Assembly (NCBI GenBank): GCA_009993885.1
Contig: JAACSN010000001.1
Location: 91,243-155,242, forward strand
Source: Alphaproteobacteria bacterium
GTDB taxonomy: Bacteria > Pseudomonadota > Alphaproteobacteria > Caedimonadales > UBA9215
Direction of reading: 5' to 3'
Length of the DNA: 64,000 nt
The position numbers and the translations under genes were made by a program. Shown piece after piece: positions 17,691 through 26,215 of this stretch. The notes beneath the pieces are model-generated. The model was not told the origin of the DNA and made no database searches. It saw only the letters and a program-made list of their open reading frames with translations. Each line of letters opens with the position of its first letter. The stretch's first letter is position 1.

Positions 17691-18839
17691 ATGAGTATTT
17701 TACCGTCCCGACCTTCTCTTGTTAAGACTGCCGGCAAATGCCGTGTGATGTTAGTTGACGATTCTTTAGTTGTTCGTGGAATTTTACGAAAAATTCTCAT
17801 GTCTGACCCCGAAATTGAAGTCGTTGCGGGTGTGGGTAACGGTAAACTTGCCGTTGAAGAATTGGATAAAAATGAAATTGATGCGGTTATTCTTGATATT
17901 GAAATGCCCGTTATGGACGGAATTACAGCACTTCCTTTACTGCTTGCAAAACAGCCGGATCTTATTGTTTTAGTTGCCTCGACGCTTTCCCTGAAAAATG
18001 CGGATATTAGTATGAAGTGTTTACAACTTGGGGCGAAGGATTATATCCCGAAGCCCACGACACAAACCTTTGCGGGTGACGAAAACGCTTTTAAACGTGA
18101 GCTTCTCGAAAAGTTAAAATATATTACTCAGTCCGGCCGTGAGAAAAAGACGGCACTAAAAACAAGTTCGGGCGCTTTAGCACCGTCGTCTGCAGCCATT
18201 CCCGAACAAGCGTTCACGCTGCGACCCCTCCCCAATGTTCGACCCGAAGCAATTGTTTTTGGTTGTTCAACAGGAGGACCTCAAGCTTTAGCAGAAGTGC
18301 TACAGAATGCGAAAGGTAAATTAAAGCAACCGATCTTTGTAGCACAGCATATGCCTCCTTTGTTTACAAAGTCCCTTGCCGCTCATCTTGAAAAAAGAAG
18401 CGGTATACCTGCTAAAGAAGGGGAAAACGGAGAAATTGTTCAACCGGGTCGGATTTATATATCTCCCGGTGATTATCATATGGAAGTGATCGCGAAGGGG
18501 AAAGATAAAGTTATTAAATTATCTCAAACGCCTCCTGAAAATTTTTGTCGTCCCTCCGTCAATCCCCTTCTTCGATCTGTTGCCCAGGCTTATGGCGGGA
18601 AAGCCCTGTGTGCTATGTTAACAGGCCTCGGGTCTGACGGTTCCCAAGGAGCAAAAGATTTTGTGAATCAAGGCGGAACCATTATTGCTCAAGACAAATC
18701 AACCTCTGTTGTGTGGGGGATGCCGGGAACAGTTGCACAAGCCGGTTTTTGTTCTGCCGTCCTTCCGTTAAAAAGTATTTTAGGGGCTCTTGATAAAGTT
18801 TCTAATGCTATTAATCCAAAGTTAGGAGTGAAACTGTAA
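17691..18839 (+). CDS. cheB: Chemoreceptor glutamate methylesterase CheB
   Basis: A 382-residue two-domain protein. The N-terminal receiver has the phospho-acceptor Asp69 (ILDIEMPVMDG). After a Ser/Ala-rich linker the esterase domain has the triad Ser193 (GCSTGGPQAL), His220 (AQHMPP) and Asp316 (GLGSDGS). It removes methyl groups from receptors, opposing CheR, and provides adaptation. It overlaps cheR by one base (TAATG). Confidence 0.96.
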   Translation: MSILPSRPSLVKTAGKCRVMLVDDSLVVRGILRKILMSDPEIEVVAGVGNGKLAVEELDKNEIDAVILDIEMPVMDGITALPLLLAKQPDLIVLVASTLSLKNADISMKCLQLGAKDYIPKPTTQTFAGDENAFKRELLEKLKYITQSGREKKTALKTSSGALAPSSAAIPEQAFTLRPLPNVRPEAIVFGCSTGGPQALAEVLQNAKGKLKQPIFVAQHMPPLFTKSLAAHLEKRSGIPAKEGENGEIVQPGRIYISPGDYHMEVIAKGKDKVIKLSQTPPENFCRPSVNPLLRSVAQAYGGKALCAMLTGLGSDGSQGAKDFVNQGGTIIAQDKSTSVVWGMPGTVAQAGFCSAVLPLKSILGALDKVSNAINPKLGVKL

Positions 18840-19705
18840 TGCCTTTATCGGAATTTGATAAGTCTCTCTCCCCGGTTAACTATCAGCTTTTATGCAAGAT
18901 GCTAAAAGAATTCTCAGGTTTGCATCTTACGGATCACAAGATGTATCTTGTGGAAACACGCTTACAGGCCGTTGCGAAGCATTATAATTTTAATTCTTTG
19001 AATCAACTGATTGACGGCTTAAAAGGACCTTTGTTTCAAAAACTACGGGTTGATATTGCCGAAGCAATGGCAACGCCGGAAACGTTTTTTTTCCGAGACA
19101 AAAAGCCCTTTGACCAGTTTAAAAACTTTGTTATTCCCCAAATGTTAGAACGCCATAAAACGGTAAAACGCCTTAATATTTGGTGCGGCGCTTGTTCCAG
19201 CGGTCAAGAACCTTATTCCATTGCGATGATGGTTGATGAGTTGCAAAAAACAGTTCTTAAAGGATGGCAAATCCGTATTATTGCATCGGACTTTTCTGAA
19301 AAAATTTTGAAAAGAGCAAAAGCCGGCATTTATTCTCAATTTGAAGTGCAACGCGGCCTTCCTATCCAGTATTTGATGAAGCACTTTAAGCAAGAAAGTG
19401 ACGGTTGGCATGTGAAAGACGAATTAAAGCGCATGATTGAATTTCGTAACTTCAATTTGCTCCAGTCTCCGGTGGGTCTTGGAAAAATGGACGTTGTTTT
19501 TTGTCGTAACGTTTTATTTTACTTCACACCCGAAGACAAAGGAAAAATCTTGAATAACATTGCAAGCATTTTAAATCCCGGTGCTATGATGTTTTTAGGC
19601 TCTGCCGAATCAACGGTCGGCTGTTCCAATGCCTTTACAGGGCTGAAAGAAGAACGTGGCATCTATATGAAAGCCGACGATGCTCTTGTCGCTCTTTCTG
19701 CTTAA
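18839..19705 (+). CDS. cheR: Chemoreceptor methyltransferase CheR
   Basis: A 288-residue S-adenosylmethionine-dependent enzyme that methylates receptor glutamates. An N-terminal helical domain precedes the catalytic fold: ATPETFFFRD, the SAM-binding WCGACSSGQEPYSIAM, and DVVFCRNVLFYF. It closes the che operon. No cheD or receptor gene follows; the next gene is on the other strand. Confidence 0.96.
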   Translation: MPLSEFDKSLSPVNYQLLCKMLKEFSGLHLTDHKMYLVETRLQAVAKHYNFNSLNQLIDGLKGPLFQKLRVDIAEAMATPETFFFRDKKPFDQFKNFVIPQMLERHKTVKRLNIWCGACSSGQEPYSIAMMVDELQKTVLKGWQIRIIASDFSEKILKRAKAGIYSQFEVQRGLPIQYLMKHFKQESDGWHVKDELKRMIEFRNFNLLQSPVGLGKMDVVFCRNVLFYFTPEDKGKILNNIASILNPGAMMFLGSAESTVGCSNAFTGLKEERGIYMKADDALVALSA

Positions 19706-19871
19706 TCAAACACATTTTTTCTCCTTTCCGTTTATTCTTGAGAAGTCTCGCAGAGATGTTTGTGACAGAAAAGCGAGAGCAAGATGCTAAGCGCTGTTGC
19801 TTTTTAACAGGGTGAAAAAAAGGTTTTCTTGCAAATATGGCAAGAAGAATAAGGAAAAATTTTAGAATATT

Positions 19872-21344
19872 TTATAAGCCGAAGAATTTTTTCATACCTT
19901 TTATAATTTCAGCTTGGAGAGTTTGAACCTCTTCTTTTGTTTGGCTCGCATCGTTTATTTTTTTTGAGGTATCTTGTTCCCGCTCTACAACAATTTTTGA
20001 TAAGTCGTTAATCAGGGAGGGACGCGCTTGCAAAATAGGTTGGAAAGCTTCTTTGTTAACTTCATAGGTAAGAACTTTTGTGCGTGCTCGAACAGTGGCG
20101 GAGCGCGGTTCACCAAGCAAGAGAGAGCGGTCTCCGACAAAATTTCCTTCTCCAAGCGTTGCAACAACATGATCTTTAGTAACTTGGTTTTTTGTGAGGG
20201 GGATAATCACATCAACCACACCTTCGGCAATGACAAAGAGGGAATCGGTCGTATCGTTTTTTGTAATGAGTTCGTGGCCGACGTCCACTAAGTGTCTTGT
20301 TACTTTTGAACTGAGGTTTTCCAACTCATTATCGGTTAGAACGGCAAACAAACTCACTTTTCTTAATACATCGGTGATCGACGTTTCGGGTGATAAAGAA
20401 AAAGGAATAGCTTTTGACAGTATGTACTCTCCAAAGGTTTCAGAAATTTTCAGATTAGAGGCGTGGAGTTTCTCCACTACTGTTTTGATGACCTTATGGC
20501 GCATGAGGCGGAGGCTATCATAGCCTCTCACACCGTATCTTAAGGTATAATTCATGCCGCCTTCCGTTGTTTTTTCAGCAAAAACAGCATAAATACCGGT
20601 TTCTACAACTTCTTTGATACTTAAAAGCGCATCCGTTAAAATACGTTCAACACGCTCAACGGTAATATTGTAATCTATGGAAACGATCAGATGTTCTGCG
20701 TAAACCCCTTTATAATGGGAAAGATTCTCATAAGAATTAGCCACAAGGCGACCGTTTGGAATGACGATGAGTGTTTTATACTCCGTTTCTACTTCGATAT
20801 GGCGCCATGTCGTTTTAAGAACCCGACCAATGGTGTTGTCATTGAGTTTTATCCAGTCCCCTGTTTTATAAGTATGTTCAACATCAAGAATTAGACCCGA
20901 AATCATATCCATAATAATTCCTTGAATGGAGAAAGCAAGGCCGGCACCCACTAATCCGCCTGCTGTGACGAGCGCCCAAGCAGGTTGTCCGAAAATCGAT
21001 ACGGTAATAAACAAAACAGCGCCAATAATAACAAGCCAATTGAATAGAGTCATCACATAGCGCGGTACATATTTATTTGTCTTTTTTTGAAAAAGCCCGA
21101 CACCGACAAGGCGAAAGAGGCGCATCAGTGTCCAAGCGAGGAAACAAACAATAATAATATGAAGGCCTCTGGTGATGAAAAAGGCGATGCCTTCTTCTCC
21201 GCTTTGAAAAAGAGAGGAAAGGCCGTATAAGGCAAAAAGAGCAATAGAAACAACAAGAGCAACAACGGTAAATTGAAGCAAATCATTTTGAAGAATCTTC
21301 CCAAGTTGTTCTTTGATAAAACTTTCTTTTTTATTGTTTTTCAT
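19872..21344 (-). CDS. MscS-type mechanosensitive channel with C-terminal cyclic-nucleotide-binding-like domain
   Basis: A 490-residue inner-membrane protein. Four hydrophobic segments (about residues 24-45, 57-76, 97-115 and the pore helix near 125-150, GGLVGAGLAFSIQGIIMD) precede the MscS beta domain (GDWIKLNDNTIGRVLKTTWR). The C-terminal part (about 335-460) is a cNMP-binding fold with GEGNFVGDRSLLLGEPRSATVRA split over its phosphate cassette; the usual Glu of the FGE motif is Asp. Such channels release osmolytes on hypo-osmotic shock and may be tuned by a nucleotide. A coiled-coil tail ends the protein. Confidence 0.9.
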   Translation of the reverse strand: MKNNKKESFIKEQLGKILQNDLLQFTVVALVVSIALFALYGLSSLFQSGEEGIAFFITRGLHIIIVCFLAWTLMRLFRLVGVGLFQKKTNKYVPRYVMTLFNWLVIIGAVLFITVSIFGQPAWALVTAGGLVGAGLAFSIQGIIMDMISGLILDVEHTYKTGDWIKLNDNTIGRVLKTTWRHIEVETEYKTLIVIPNGRLVANSYENLSHYKGVYAEHLIVSIDYNITVERVERILTDALLSIKEVVETGIYAVFAEKTTEGGMNYTLRYGVRGYDSLRLMRHKVIKTVVEKLHASNLKISETFGEYILSKAIPFSLSPETSITDVLRKVSLFAVLTDNELENLSSKVTRHLVDVGHELITKNDTTDSLFVIAEGVVDVIIPLTKNQVTKDHVVATLGEGNFVGDRSLLLGEPRSATVRARTKVLTYEVNKEAFQPILQARPSLINDLSKIVVEREQDTSKKINDASQTKEEVQTLQAEIIKGMKKFFGL

Positions 21345-21444
21345 GTGTATTTCTTATCTTATTATATAGAGGAATACATGTGCCCTTATGAAATGATAAT
21401 CGGAAAAGATTAATGAACTGTAAATAAAAAGAACTAAAGCGTTC

Positions 21445-22965
21445 TTATTTTTTACAGAAGAAGGTAGGGAACATTTTAGCTTGATCCCAATAAATATCTA
21501 CGGTTTTAAAACCGGCTTCTTTGAGCTGCGTTACCGTTACGTCAGAGCGTCTGAAGTTGAGCCATTTTATATTCAGGATGTCATTCAAAATACGTTTTTG
21601 CATCAAAAGCGCTTCTTGATCAATTTTTGAGAAGTCCCATTCACATTTAGGATCTAAGGCAGGGGGCGGGGTAAGCGCACTGATCACGAGAACACCGTCG
21701 GGTTTGAGAGAGTCGTAAAAAGAACGATAAAGGGATTTAACTTTTTCATCAGTTTTTACATAAATATTGAGACCGTTACTGGTCAAAACATCAAAGCGCT
21801 CGGGACTTTTAAGCTCCCAAGCATCTTTCTTTTCCAAGGTGTAAGGAGTTAGAACAAGAAGTTTTTCCGCATTCTCTTTGGCTTGATCCAAGGCTTGTTG
21901 ATCAAGGTCAATTCCCACAAGAGAAACACCTCCCGCGTTATCATAGTTCAAACGTAAAAGATCATCCATTAAACCGCACGGACAAGACCCGACGACACCC
22001 TTTTTAGGGAGCGCCCGTTGAAGGAGTTTTTTAAAAATCTCTCCTCTTTCTTGAGTCGCTTTTACAACGGGAAACGTTTCATAAAATTTCCGATCAAAAT
22101 TCGTCAAAGCCGTACCGTCTTCGTAATGACCGACAGTTTTTATAAGAGAATCATATAAAACGGTTTGTCGGGTCATTTCCGCATTAAGGCCTTTATGTTC
22201 TATAAGCTTTAAGCCAATGGGAGACTTTTTCATTTCTTCGAATAAGGCTTTTAAGGCTAACGACTCCTCAAAGGAATTTTCCGACAAACTCAGTCTATCT
22301 TCAATGCTTTTGATTTCCACCTCAAGGGTATTTTTAGAATGCCCGTGGGAAAGGAAATTTGCCCCTTGCGATGTAGGATGCTCTATGTTTACTGTGTGTG
22401 CTGTCATTTGAGAGTCTTTCTTTTCTGCCCCATTTAAATCCTCGGGCGTCAAGTCTGTTTCGTTTGTGCTTTGATCAATCAGTTTATCAATTAAGTCGTC
22501 AATGCGTCGACTTGTTTCCTCATCTACTAATTGTGACGCCGGAAGGTCGTTATTGTCTTCGGAACCTTGGACTTGTATAACCCAAATATCATAGACGGGA
22601 TGTTCAAGGGCGGATAAAGAAGGGTTTGAGGCAAACATCCACCCTCGAAAGATTTCTTGAACGTCATTTTTGTCCCTATCTTTTCTTTCGGTGATTTCAA
22701 AAAAAACCTTTGACTCGGGTATTTCTTCCGGATTGGAACGCCAAGCACGTACGGCTCTTACTTTTAGGGTGCCGATTTTAACGGTTTCTCCGACTTTTAT
22801 TTTTACGGTCGATGTGCGGGCTGTGACTTTATCAAGCGCGCCGATGATAACCGTGTCGCGAAAAGCTCCTTCCGCTCTTTCGGTGACCTCGGCTTTCACG
22901 CTATTAAAGGTAAAAAGCAACGGGATGCTCAAAATTAAAGAGTGAATCATTTTCTTAAAAATCAC
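21445..22965 (-). CDS. Fusion of exported DUF2155 domain and S-adenosylmethionine-dependent methyltransferase
   Basis: One uninterrupted 506-residue frame. Residues 1-25 are a signal peptide (LILSIPLLFTF, cleavage near VKA). Residues about 35-133 are DUF2155, a periplasmic alphaproteobacterial domain (LDKVTARTSTVKIKVGE, FRGWMFASNPSLSALEHPVYD, in order). A polar linker follows, with Met187 as a possible internal start. Residues about 300-506 are a class I methyltransferase: VVGSCPCGLMDDLL, then LVGIDLDQQALDQAKENA and FDVLTSNGLNIYV. DUF2155 proteins normally end after their domain. The gene is last in the NDUFA12-MlaD-DUF2155 cluster. Methyltransferase substrate is unknown. Either the whole protein is exported, or the enzyme is also made from Met187. 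Confidence 0.85.
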   Translation of the reverse strand: MIFKKMIHSLILSIPLLFTFNSVKAEVTERAEGAFRDTVIIGALDKVTARTSTVKIKVGETVKIGTLKVRAVRAWRSNPEEIPESKVFFEITERKDRDKNDVQEIFRGWMFASNPSLSALEHPVYDIWVIQVQGSEDNNDLPASQLVDEETSRRIDDLIDKLIDQSTNETDLTPEDLNGAEKKDSQMTAHTVNIEHPTSQGANFLSHGHSKNTLEVEIKSIEDRLSLSENSFEESLALKALFEEMKKSPIGLKLIEHKGLNAEMTRQTVLYDSLIKTVGHYEDGTALTNFDRKFYETFPVVKATQERGEIFKKLLQRALPKKGVVGSCPCGLMDDLLRLNYDNAGGVSLVGIDLDQQALDQAKENAEKLLVLTPYTLEKKDAWELKSPERFDVLTSNGLNIYVKTDEKVKSLYRSFYDSLKPDGVLVISALTPPPALDPKCEWDFSKIDQEALLMQKRILNDILNIKWLNFRRSDVTVTQLKEAGFKTVDIYWDQAKMFPTFFCKK

Positions 22966-23008
22966 GTGCTGCTTCTTTCTTTATGAGGTCTAAAAGAGGG
23001 TTCTCTTT

Positions 23009-23482
23009 TTAGTTTGTATCGCTATTTTCGGGATTATTTTTAGGTTTTTGACTAAAAATTAACTGTCCGATGAGCGCTTCAAGATTCACGGAAGATTGGG
23101 TATGAATAATCGTATTACCCGCTGCTAAAAAGGCTTCGTCTCCCCCCGGTACAATAGCAAGGTATTTTCCCCCGAGCAAGCCGTCGCTAACAACTTCAGC
23201 AGAACTGTCCTTTGGTAATTTAATCTTTTTATCAACGGTAAAAGAAACTTTTGCAAGGTAGGTTTGGGAGTCAATGGTAAGGGCCGAAATTGTACCCACT
23301 TTAACACCGCTCATACGGACATCGGAACCCACGATAATACCGTCAACACGGTCAAAAGCTGCCGAATATTCAACAGAGTCTATGACTTGAGAACCGCTAT
23401 TTTGATAGGCGAAAACAAAAAAGAATCCGGCGACAAGGAGAACCACAGCCCCCATTAACGTTTCAACGGTATTATTTTTCAT
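23009..23482 (-). CDS. MlaD-like phospholipid-transport protein
   Basis: A 157-residue single-pass protein. One N-terminal helix (LMGAVVLLVAGFFFVFAY) anchors a periplasmic MCE domain (FDRVDGIIVGSDVRMSGVKV, LLGGKYLAIVPG). MlaD hexamers carry phospholipids between membranes together with MlaE/MlaF; those genes are not here. I chose the ATG at 23482, preceded by AGGAAA, over an upstream in-frame Met inside the previous gene. It overlaps the NDUFA12 gene by 11 bases. No C-terminal extension. Confidence 0.9.
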   Translation of the reverse strand: MKNNTVETLMGAVVLLVAGFFFVFAYQNSGSQVIDSVEYSAAFDRVDGIIVGSDVRMSGVKVGTISALTIDSQTYLAKVSFTVDKKIKLPKDSSAEVVSDGLLGGKYLAIVPGGDEAFLAAGNTIIHTQSSVNLEALIGQLIFSQKPKNNPENSDTN

Positions 23483-23867
23483 GGGAAATTTCCTGCGTTG
23501 GAGCCCAAGATTCATAAACCGTTGCCGGCTCTTCAGCTGCTGTTTTTTCATTCAGAAGGCTTGTTTTTGGGTGATAAGCTTCATTGCTGCCTGTTTTATT
23601 AGGACTATGAGGTTTTTCCCAGTCGTGAGGTTCGCCGCATAAAGGGCGCTCGCTTGTATAATGTAACCAAGCAAACCATTTTGCCGGTATTGTTGAGGCC
23701 TCAACTTGACCCGATTTGTAAATAACCCAGCGTTTTTGAGCTCTTTGAGGCTTCCCGAGCAAAAGTTTTTCTTCGTAATACTTATTGCCGAAGATGTCTT
23801 CACCCGTAAAATTCCCCGCTATTGAGGAAAAAATCTTTGTTTGTATGAGGTTATTGTAAAGACCCAT
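23472..23867 (-). CDS. NDUFA12-family complex I accessory protein
   Basis: A 131-residue protein matching NDUFA12/B17.2 (PF05071): GNKYYEEKLLLG, RWVIYKSG, and the core IPAKWFAWLHYTSERPL. It is an accessory subunit of NADH:ubiquinone oxidoreductase in alphaproteobacteria and mitochondria, acting at the cytoplasmic face of the membrane. It is the first gene of a minus-strand operon and has an AAGGA ribosome-binding site. It is strong evidence for an alphaproteobacterial host. Confidence 0.95.
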   Translation of the reverse strand: MGLYNNLIQTKIFSSIAGNFTGEDIFGNKYYEEKLLLGKPQRAQKRWVIYKSGQVEASTIPAKWFAWLHYTSERPLCGEPHDWEKPHSPNKTGSNEAYHPKTSLLNEKTAAEEPATVYESWAPTQEISHEK

Positions 23868-23888
23868 TCGTATTCCTTATAAAAAAAC

Positions 23889-23932
23889 TTGCATCCTACC
23901 TTAAAATATATATAATTAAGGTAAGTCTGCAA
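23889..23932. promoter_or_regulatory. Overlapping divergent promoters with dyad symmetry
   Basis: Plus strand: TTGCAT (23889-23894), 16-base spacer, TATAAT (23911-23916), pointing to rimP. Minus strand: TTGCAG (+ coordinates 23927-23932), 16-base spacer, TATATT (23905-23910), pointing to the NDUFA12 operon. The two -10 boxes abut, and the region is palindromic: TACCTTAA (23897-23904) and TTAAGGTA (23916-23923). The two promoters may compete or share a regulator. Confidence 0.6.
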
Positions 23933-23953
23933 AGATATTAAATAAAATTATGC

Positions 23954-23982
23954 AGGTGGGTCCTTAAAGACCCACCTTTTTT
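23954..23982 (+). terminator. Intrinsic terminator in the rimP-nusA leader
   Basis: AGGTGGGTC (23954-23962) and GACCCACCT (23969-23977) form a perfect 9-bp stem with a 6-base loop and a T run. It lies between divergent genes, about 30-40 bases after the predicted rimP promoter start and 84 bases before the rimP ATG. It can only end a transcript from the rimP promoter, so it is either an attenuator or the end of a roughly 60-nt RNA. Confidence 0.8.
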
Positions 23983-24065
23983 AATACCTTGTACCTGCTT
24001 TGTCCTTAATGTAAAGAGCGCGTTAGAGCCGGAGAAAGCAGAGTCGGTATAAATTGGAGTGAAAA

Positions 24066-24551
24066 ATGGATTTGGCATCACGTCTTGAAGCGCTTATAGA
24101 GCCTGCTTTGAATGATTTAGGATATACCGTTGTTGAGATTCTTATTATTGGATCCGGACGATTGAAATTGGATATGTCCATTGAACGTCTTGATCACGAG
24201 CCTGTTACAGTTGCCGATTGTGTAAAAGCAAATCGAGAGATTTCAGCACTTATGGATGTTGAAGATCCCATTAAATCGTCTTATATTCTTGAAGTATCTT
24301 CCCCGGGAATTGAACGTCCGTTGGTGAAGAAAAAAGATTTTAAGCGTTTTGTGGGTGAAAAAGTAAAAATAAAAACACACGAATTTGTTGAAGAGCGTAA
24401 GCGCTTTGCGGGAATTCTCCAAGCAGCTGATGATGAGAAAATAGTTTTAACTCTTGGTGAGAACGACATAACGCCTGACGGTAGTACGTCTGTTGAGATT
24501 TTTTATGATCAAATTCAACGGGCAAAATTAAACCCTGATTTTAAAATTTAG
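24066..24551 (+). CDS. rimP: Ribosome maturation factor RimP
   Basis: A 161-residue protein needed for maturation of the 30S subunit. Typical segments are LGYTVVEILIIGSGRLKLDM, ADCVKANREISALMD and YILEVSSPGIERPL. It heads the operon for translation and RNA-processing genes and is followed 10 bases later by nusA. The leader holds a terminator (23954-23982). Confidence 0.95.
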   Translation: MDLASRLEALIEPALNDLGYTVVEILIIGSGRLKLDMSIERLDHEPVTVADCVKANREISALMDVEDPIKSSYILEVSSPGIERPLVKKKDFKRFVGEKVKIKTHEFVEERKRFAGILQAADDEKIVLTLGENDITPDGSTSVEIFYDQIQRAKLNPDFKI

Positions 24552-24561
24552 GAGACAAAAA

Positions 24562-26124
24562 ATGGTAGCAAGTATGAAAACGGAGATTTTAGGTGTTGCG
24601 GATGCCGTGGCTCGTGAAAAAGGAATTGACCGCGAGGTTATTATTTCTGCAATGGAAGTTGCTATTCAAAAAGCAAGCCGAGCAAAATACGGCCATGATC
24701 GAGATGTTCGCACAAGGATCAACCGAGAGACCGGCGAAATTGTTATGCATGCTTACCGTGAAGTCGTCGAAGAGGTTGAAAATGAAAGTGCTCAATTGAC
24801 TTTGGAGGAGGCGCGACGCCTTAACCCGGATATTAAAATCGGCGAATTTATTGTGGATGATTTGCCGCCGTTTGATTTTGGTCGTGTAGCTGCCCAAACG
24901 GCAAAACAAGTTATTTTCCAACAAGTTAGAGAGGCAGAGCGTTCTCGACAATATGAAGAATACAAAAATCGGGTTGGTGATATTGTCAACGTCGTTGTTA
25001 AGCGTGTTGAATTCGGAAATGTGATGGTTGAATTGGGCCAAGCCGAAGGTATCATCATGCGTGATAAGCTTATCCCGAGGGAAGCTGTGCGTGTGGGAGA
25101 TCGTATTAGGGCTTACATTGAAGATGTACGCCCGGAGCCTCGTGGATCTCAAGTGTTTTTATCAAGGACTCATCCGCAATTTTTGGCTAAACTTTTTACC
25201 CAAGAAGTGCCTGAAATTTATGACGGTCAAATTGAAATTAAAGCCGTTGCCCGTGATCCCGGAAGTCGAGCTAAATTTTCCGTTTATGTGGGAGATAAAA
25301 GCATTGATCCCGTCGGAGCCTGTGTCGGTATGCGGGGAAGTCGTGTGCAAAACATTGTGACCGAGCTTCAAGGAGAAAAGGTTGATATTATTCCTTGGTC
25401 TGACAATCCGGCTGTTTTTATTGTGAATGCCATGGTGCCGGCAGAAGTTTCCAAAGTCATTTTGGATGAAGAGGCAGGTAAGGTTGATGTGATCGTTCCC
25501 GATGATCAGTTGAGTCTTGCTATCGGACGGCGCGGTCAAAATGTACGTCTTGCCAGTATTTTGACCGGCTGGAACCTTGATGTTAGTTCCGAGACGCAAG
25601 AGTCCGAGCGTCGTGCGGCCGAAGTGAAAGAAATTTCAGCGGTCTTTATTGAAGCAATGGATATAGATGACGTCATTGCCCACCTTTTGATCAGCGAAGG
25701 TTTTAAGCATATTGAAGAAATTGCTATGGTGCCTTTGGATGATTTGACAAGCATTGAAGGGTTTGAGGAAGACCTCGCCCAAGAGTTGCAAAGCCGAGCC
25801 CAAGCTTATGTAAAAACCCTTGAAGAAAAACATGCACACCGATTGAAAGACTTGGGTGTCGCAGACGATTTGGCGGGGTTTGACGCCTTGTCTAAAGAGC
25901 GTCTTGTGACATTGGCTGAAAAAGGTATTAAAAACCTTGATGATTTTGCCGACCTTTCGGGGGATGAGTTGGTTGACTTAATTGACAACTTATCTGTGCG
26001 TGATGCAAATGCTTTAATTATGAAGGCGCGTGAGCATTGGTTTGCAGAAGAAGACGCGGCAAAAGCTGCGGCCGAGACAAAAGAAGCGGCAGCAGCGGAA
26101 CTTTCTTCTTCTGATAAAGCTTAA
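24562..26124 (+). CDS. nusA: Transcription termination/antitermination factor NusA
   Basis: A 520-residue RNA-polymerase-binding protein. The N-terminal domain begins ILGVADAVAREKGI; then an S1 domain (GNVMVELGQAEGIIM), KH1 (GACVGMRGSRVQNIVTEL) and KH2 (LAIGRRGQNVRLAS), and two acidic HhH-type repeats at the C-terminus. It controls pausing, termination and antitermination. The ATG at 24562 has an AGGAGA ribosome-binding site. The usual small ylxR gene between nusA and infB is missing: only 91 bases separate them. Confidence 0.96.
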   Translation: MVASMKTEILGVADAVAREKGIDREVIISAMEVAIQKASRAKYGHDRDVRTRINRETGEIVMHAYREVVEEVENESAQLTLEEARRLNPDIKIGEFIVDDLPPFDFGRVAAQTAKQVIFQQVREAERSRQYEEYKNRVGDIVNVVVKRVEFGNVMVELGQAEGIIMRDKLIPREAVRVGDRIRAYIEDVRPEPRGSQVFLSRTHPQFLAKLFTQEVPEIYDGQIEIKAVARDPGSRAKFSVYVGDKSIDPVGACVGMRGSRVQNIVTELQGEKVDIIPWSDNPAVFIVNAMVPAEVSKVILDEEAGKVDVIVPDDQLSLAIGRRGQNVRLASILTGWNLDVSSETQESERRAAEVKEISAVFIEAMDIDDVIAHLLISEGFKHIEEIAMVPLDDLTSIEGFEEDLAQELQSRAQAYVKTLEEKHAHRLKDLGVADDLAGFDALSKERLVTLAEKGIKNLDDFADLSGDELVDLIDNLSVRDANALIMKAREHWFAEEDAAKAAAETKEAAAAELSSSDKA

Positions 26125-26215
26125 TCCTGTGACAGGTAAGTGTGTAAGGTTTGCATTCGCGCCTATTGTGCGGTATGTATGGTGAATAAAATGTAACGGA
26201 AAGCGTAGAGAGAAA

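Noticed and set aside
22217..22411. Plus-strand frames opposite the DUF2155-methyltransferase gene
   Set aside because: Short, no ribosome-binding site, antisense to strong coding sequence.
24589..25152. 187-residue minus-strand frame inside nusA
   Set aside because: Antisense shadow of a conserved gene; rich in Asn, His and Ser without motif.
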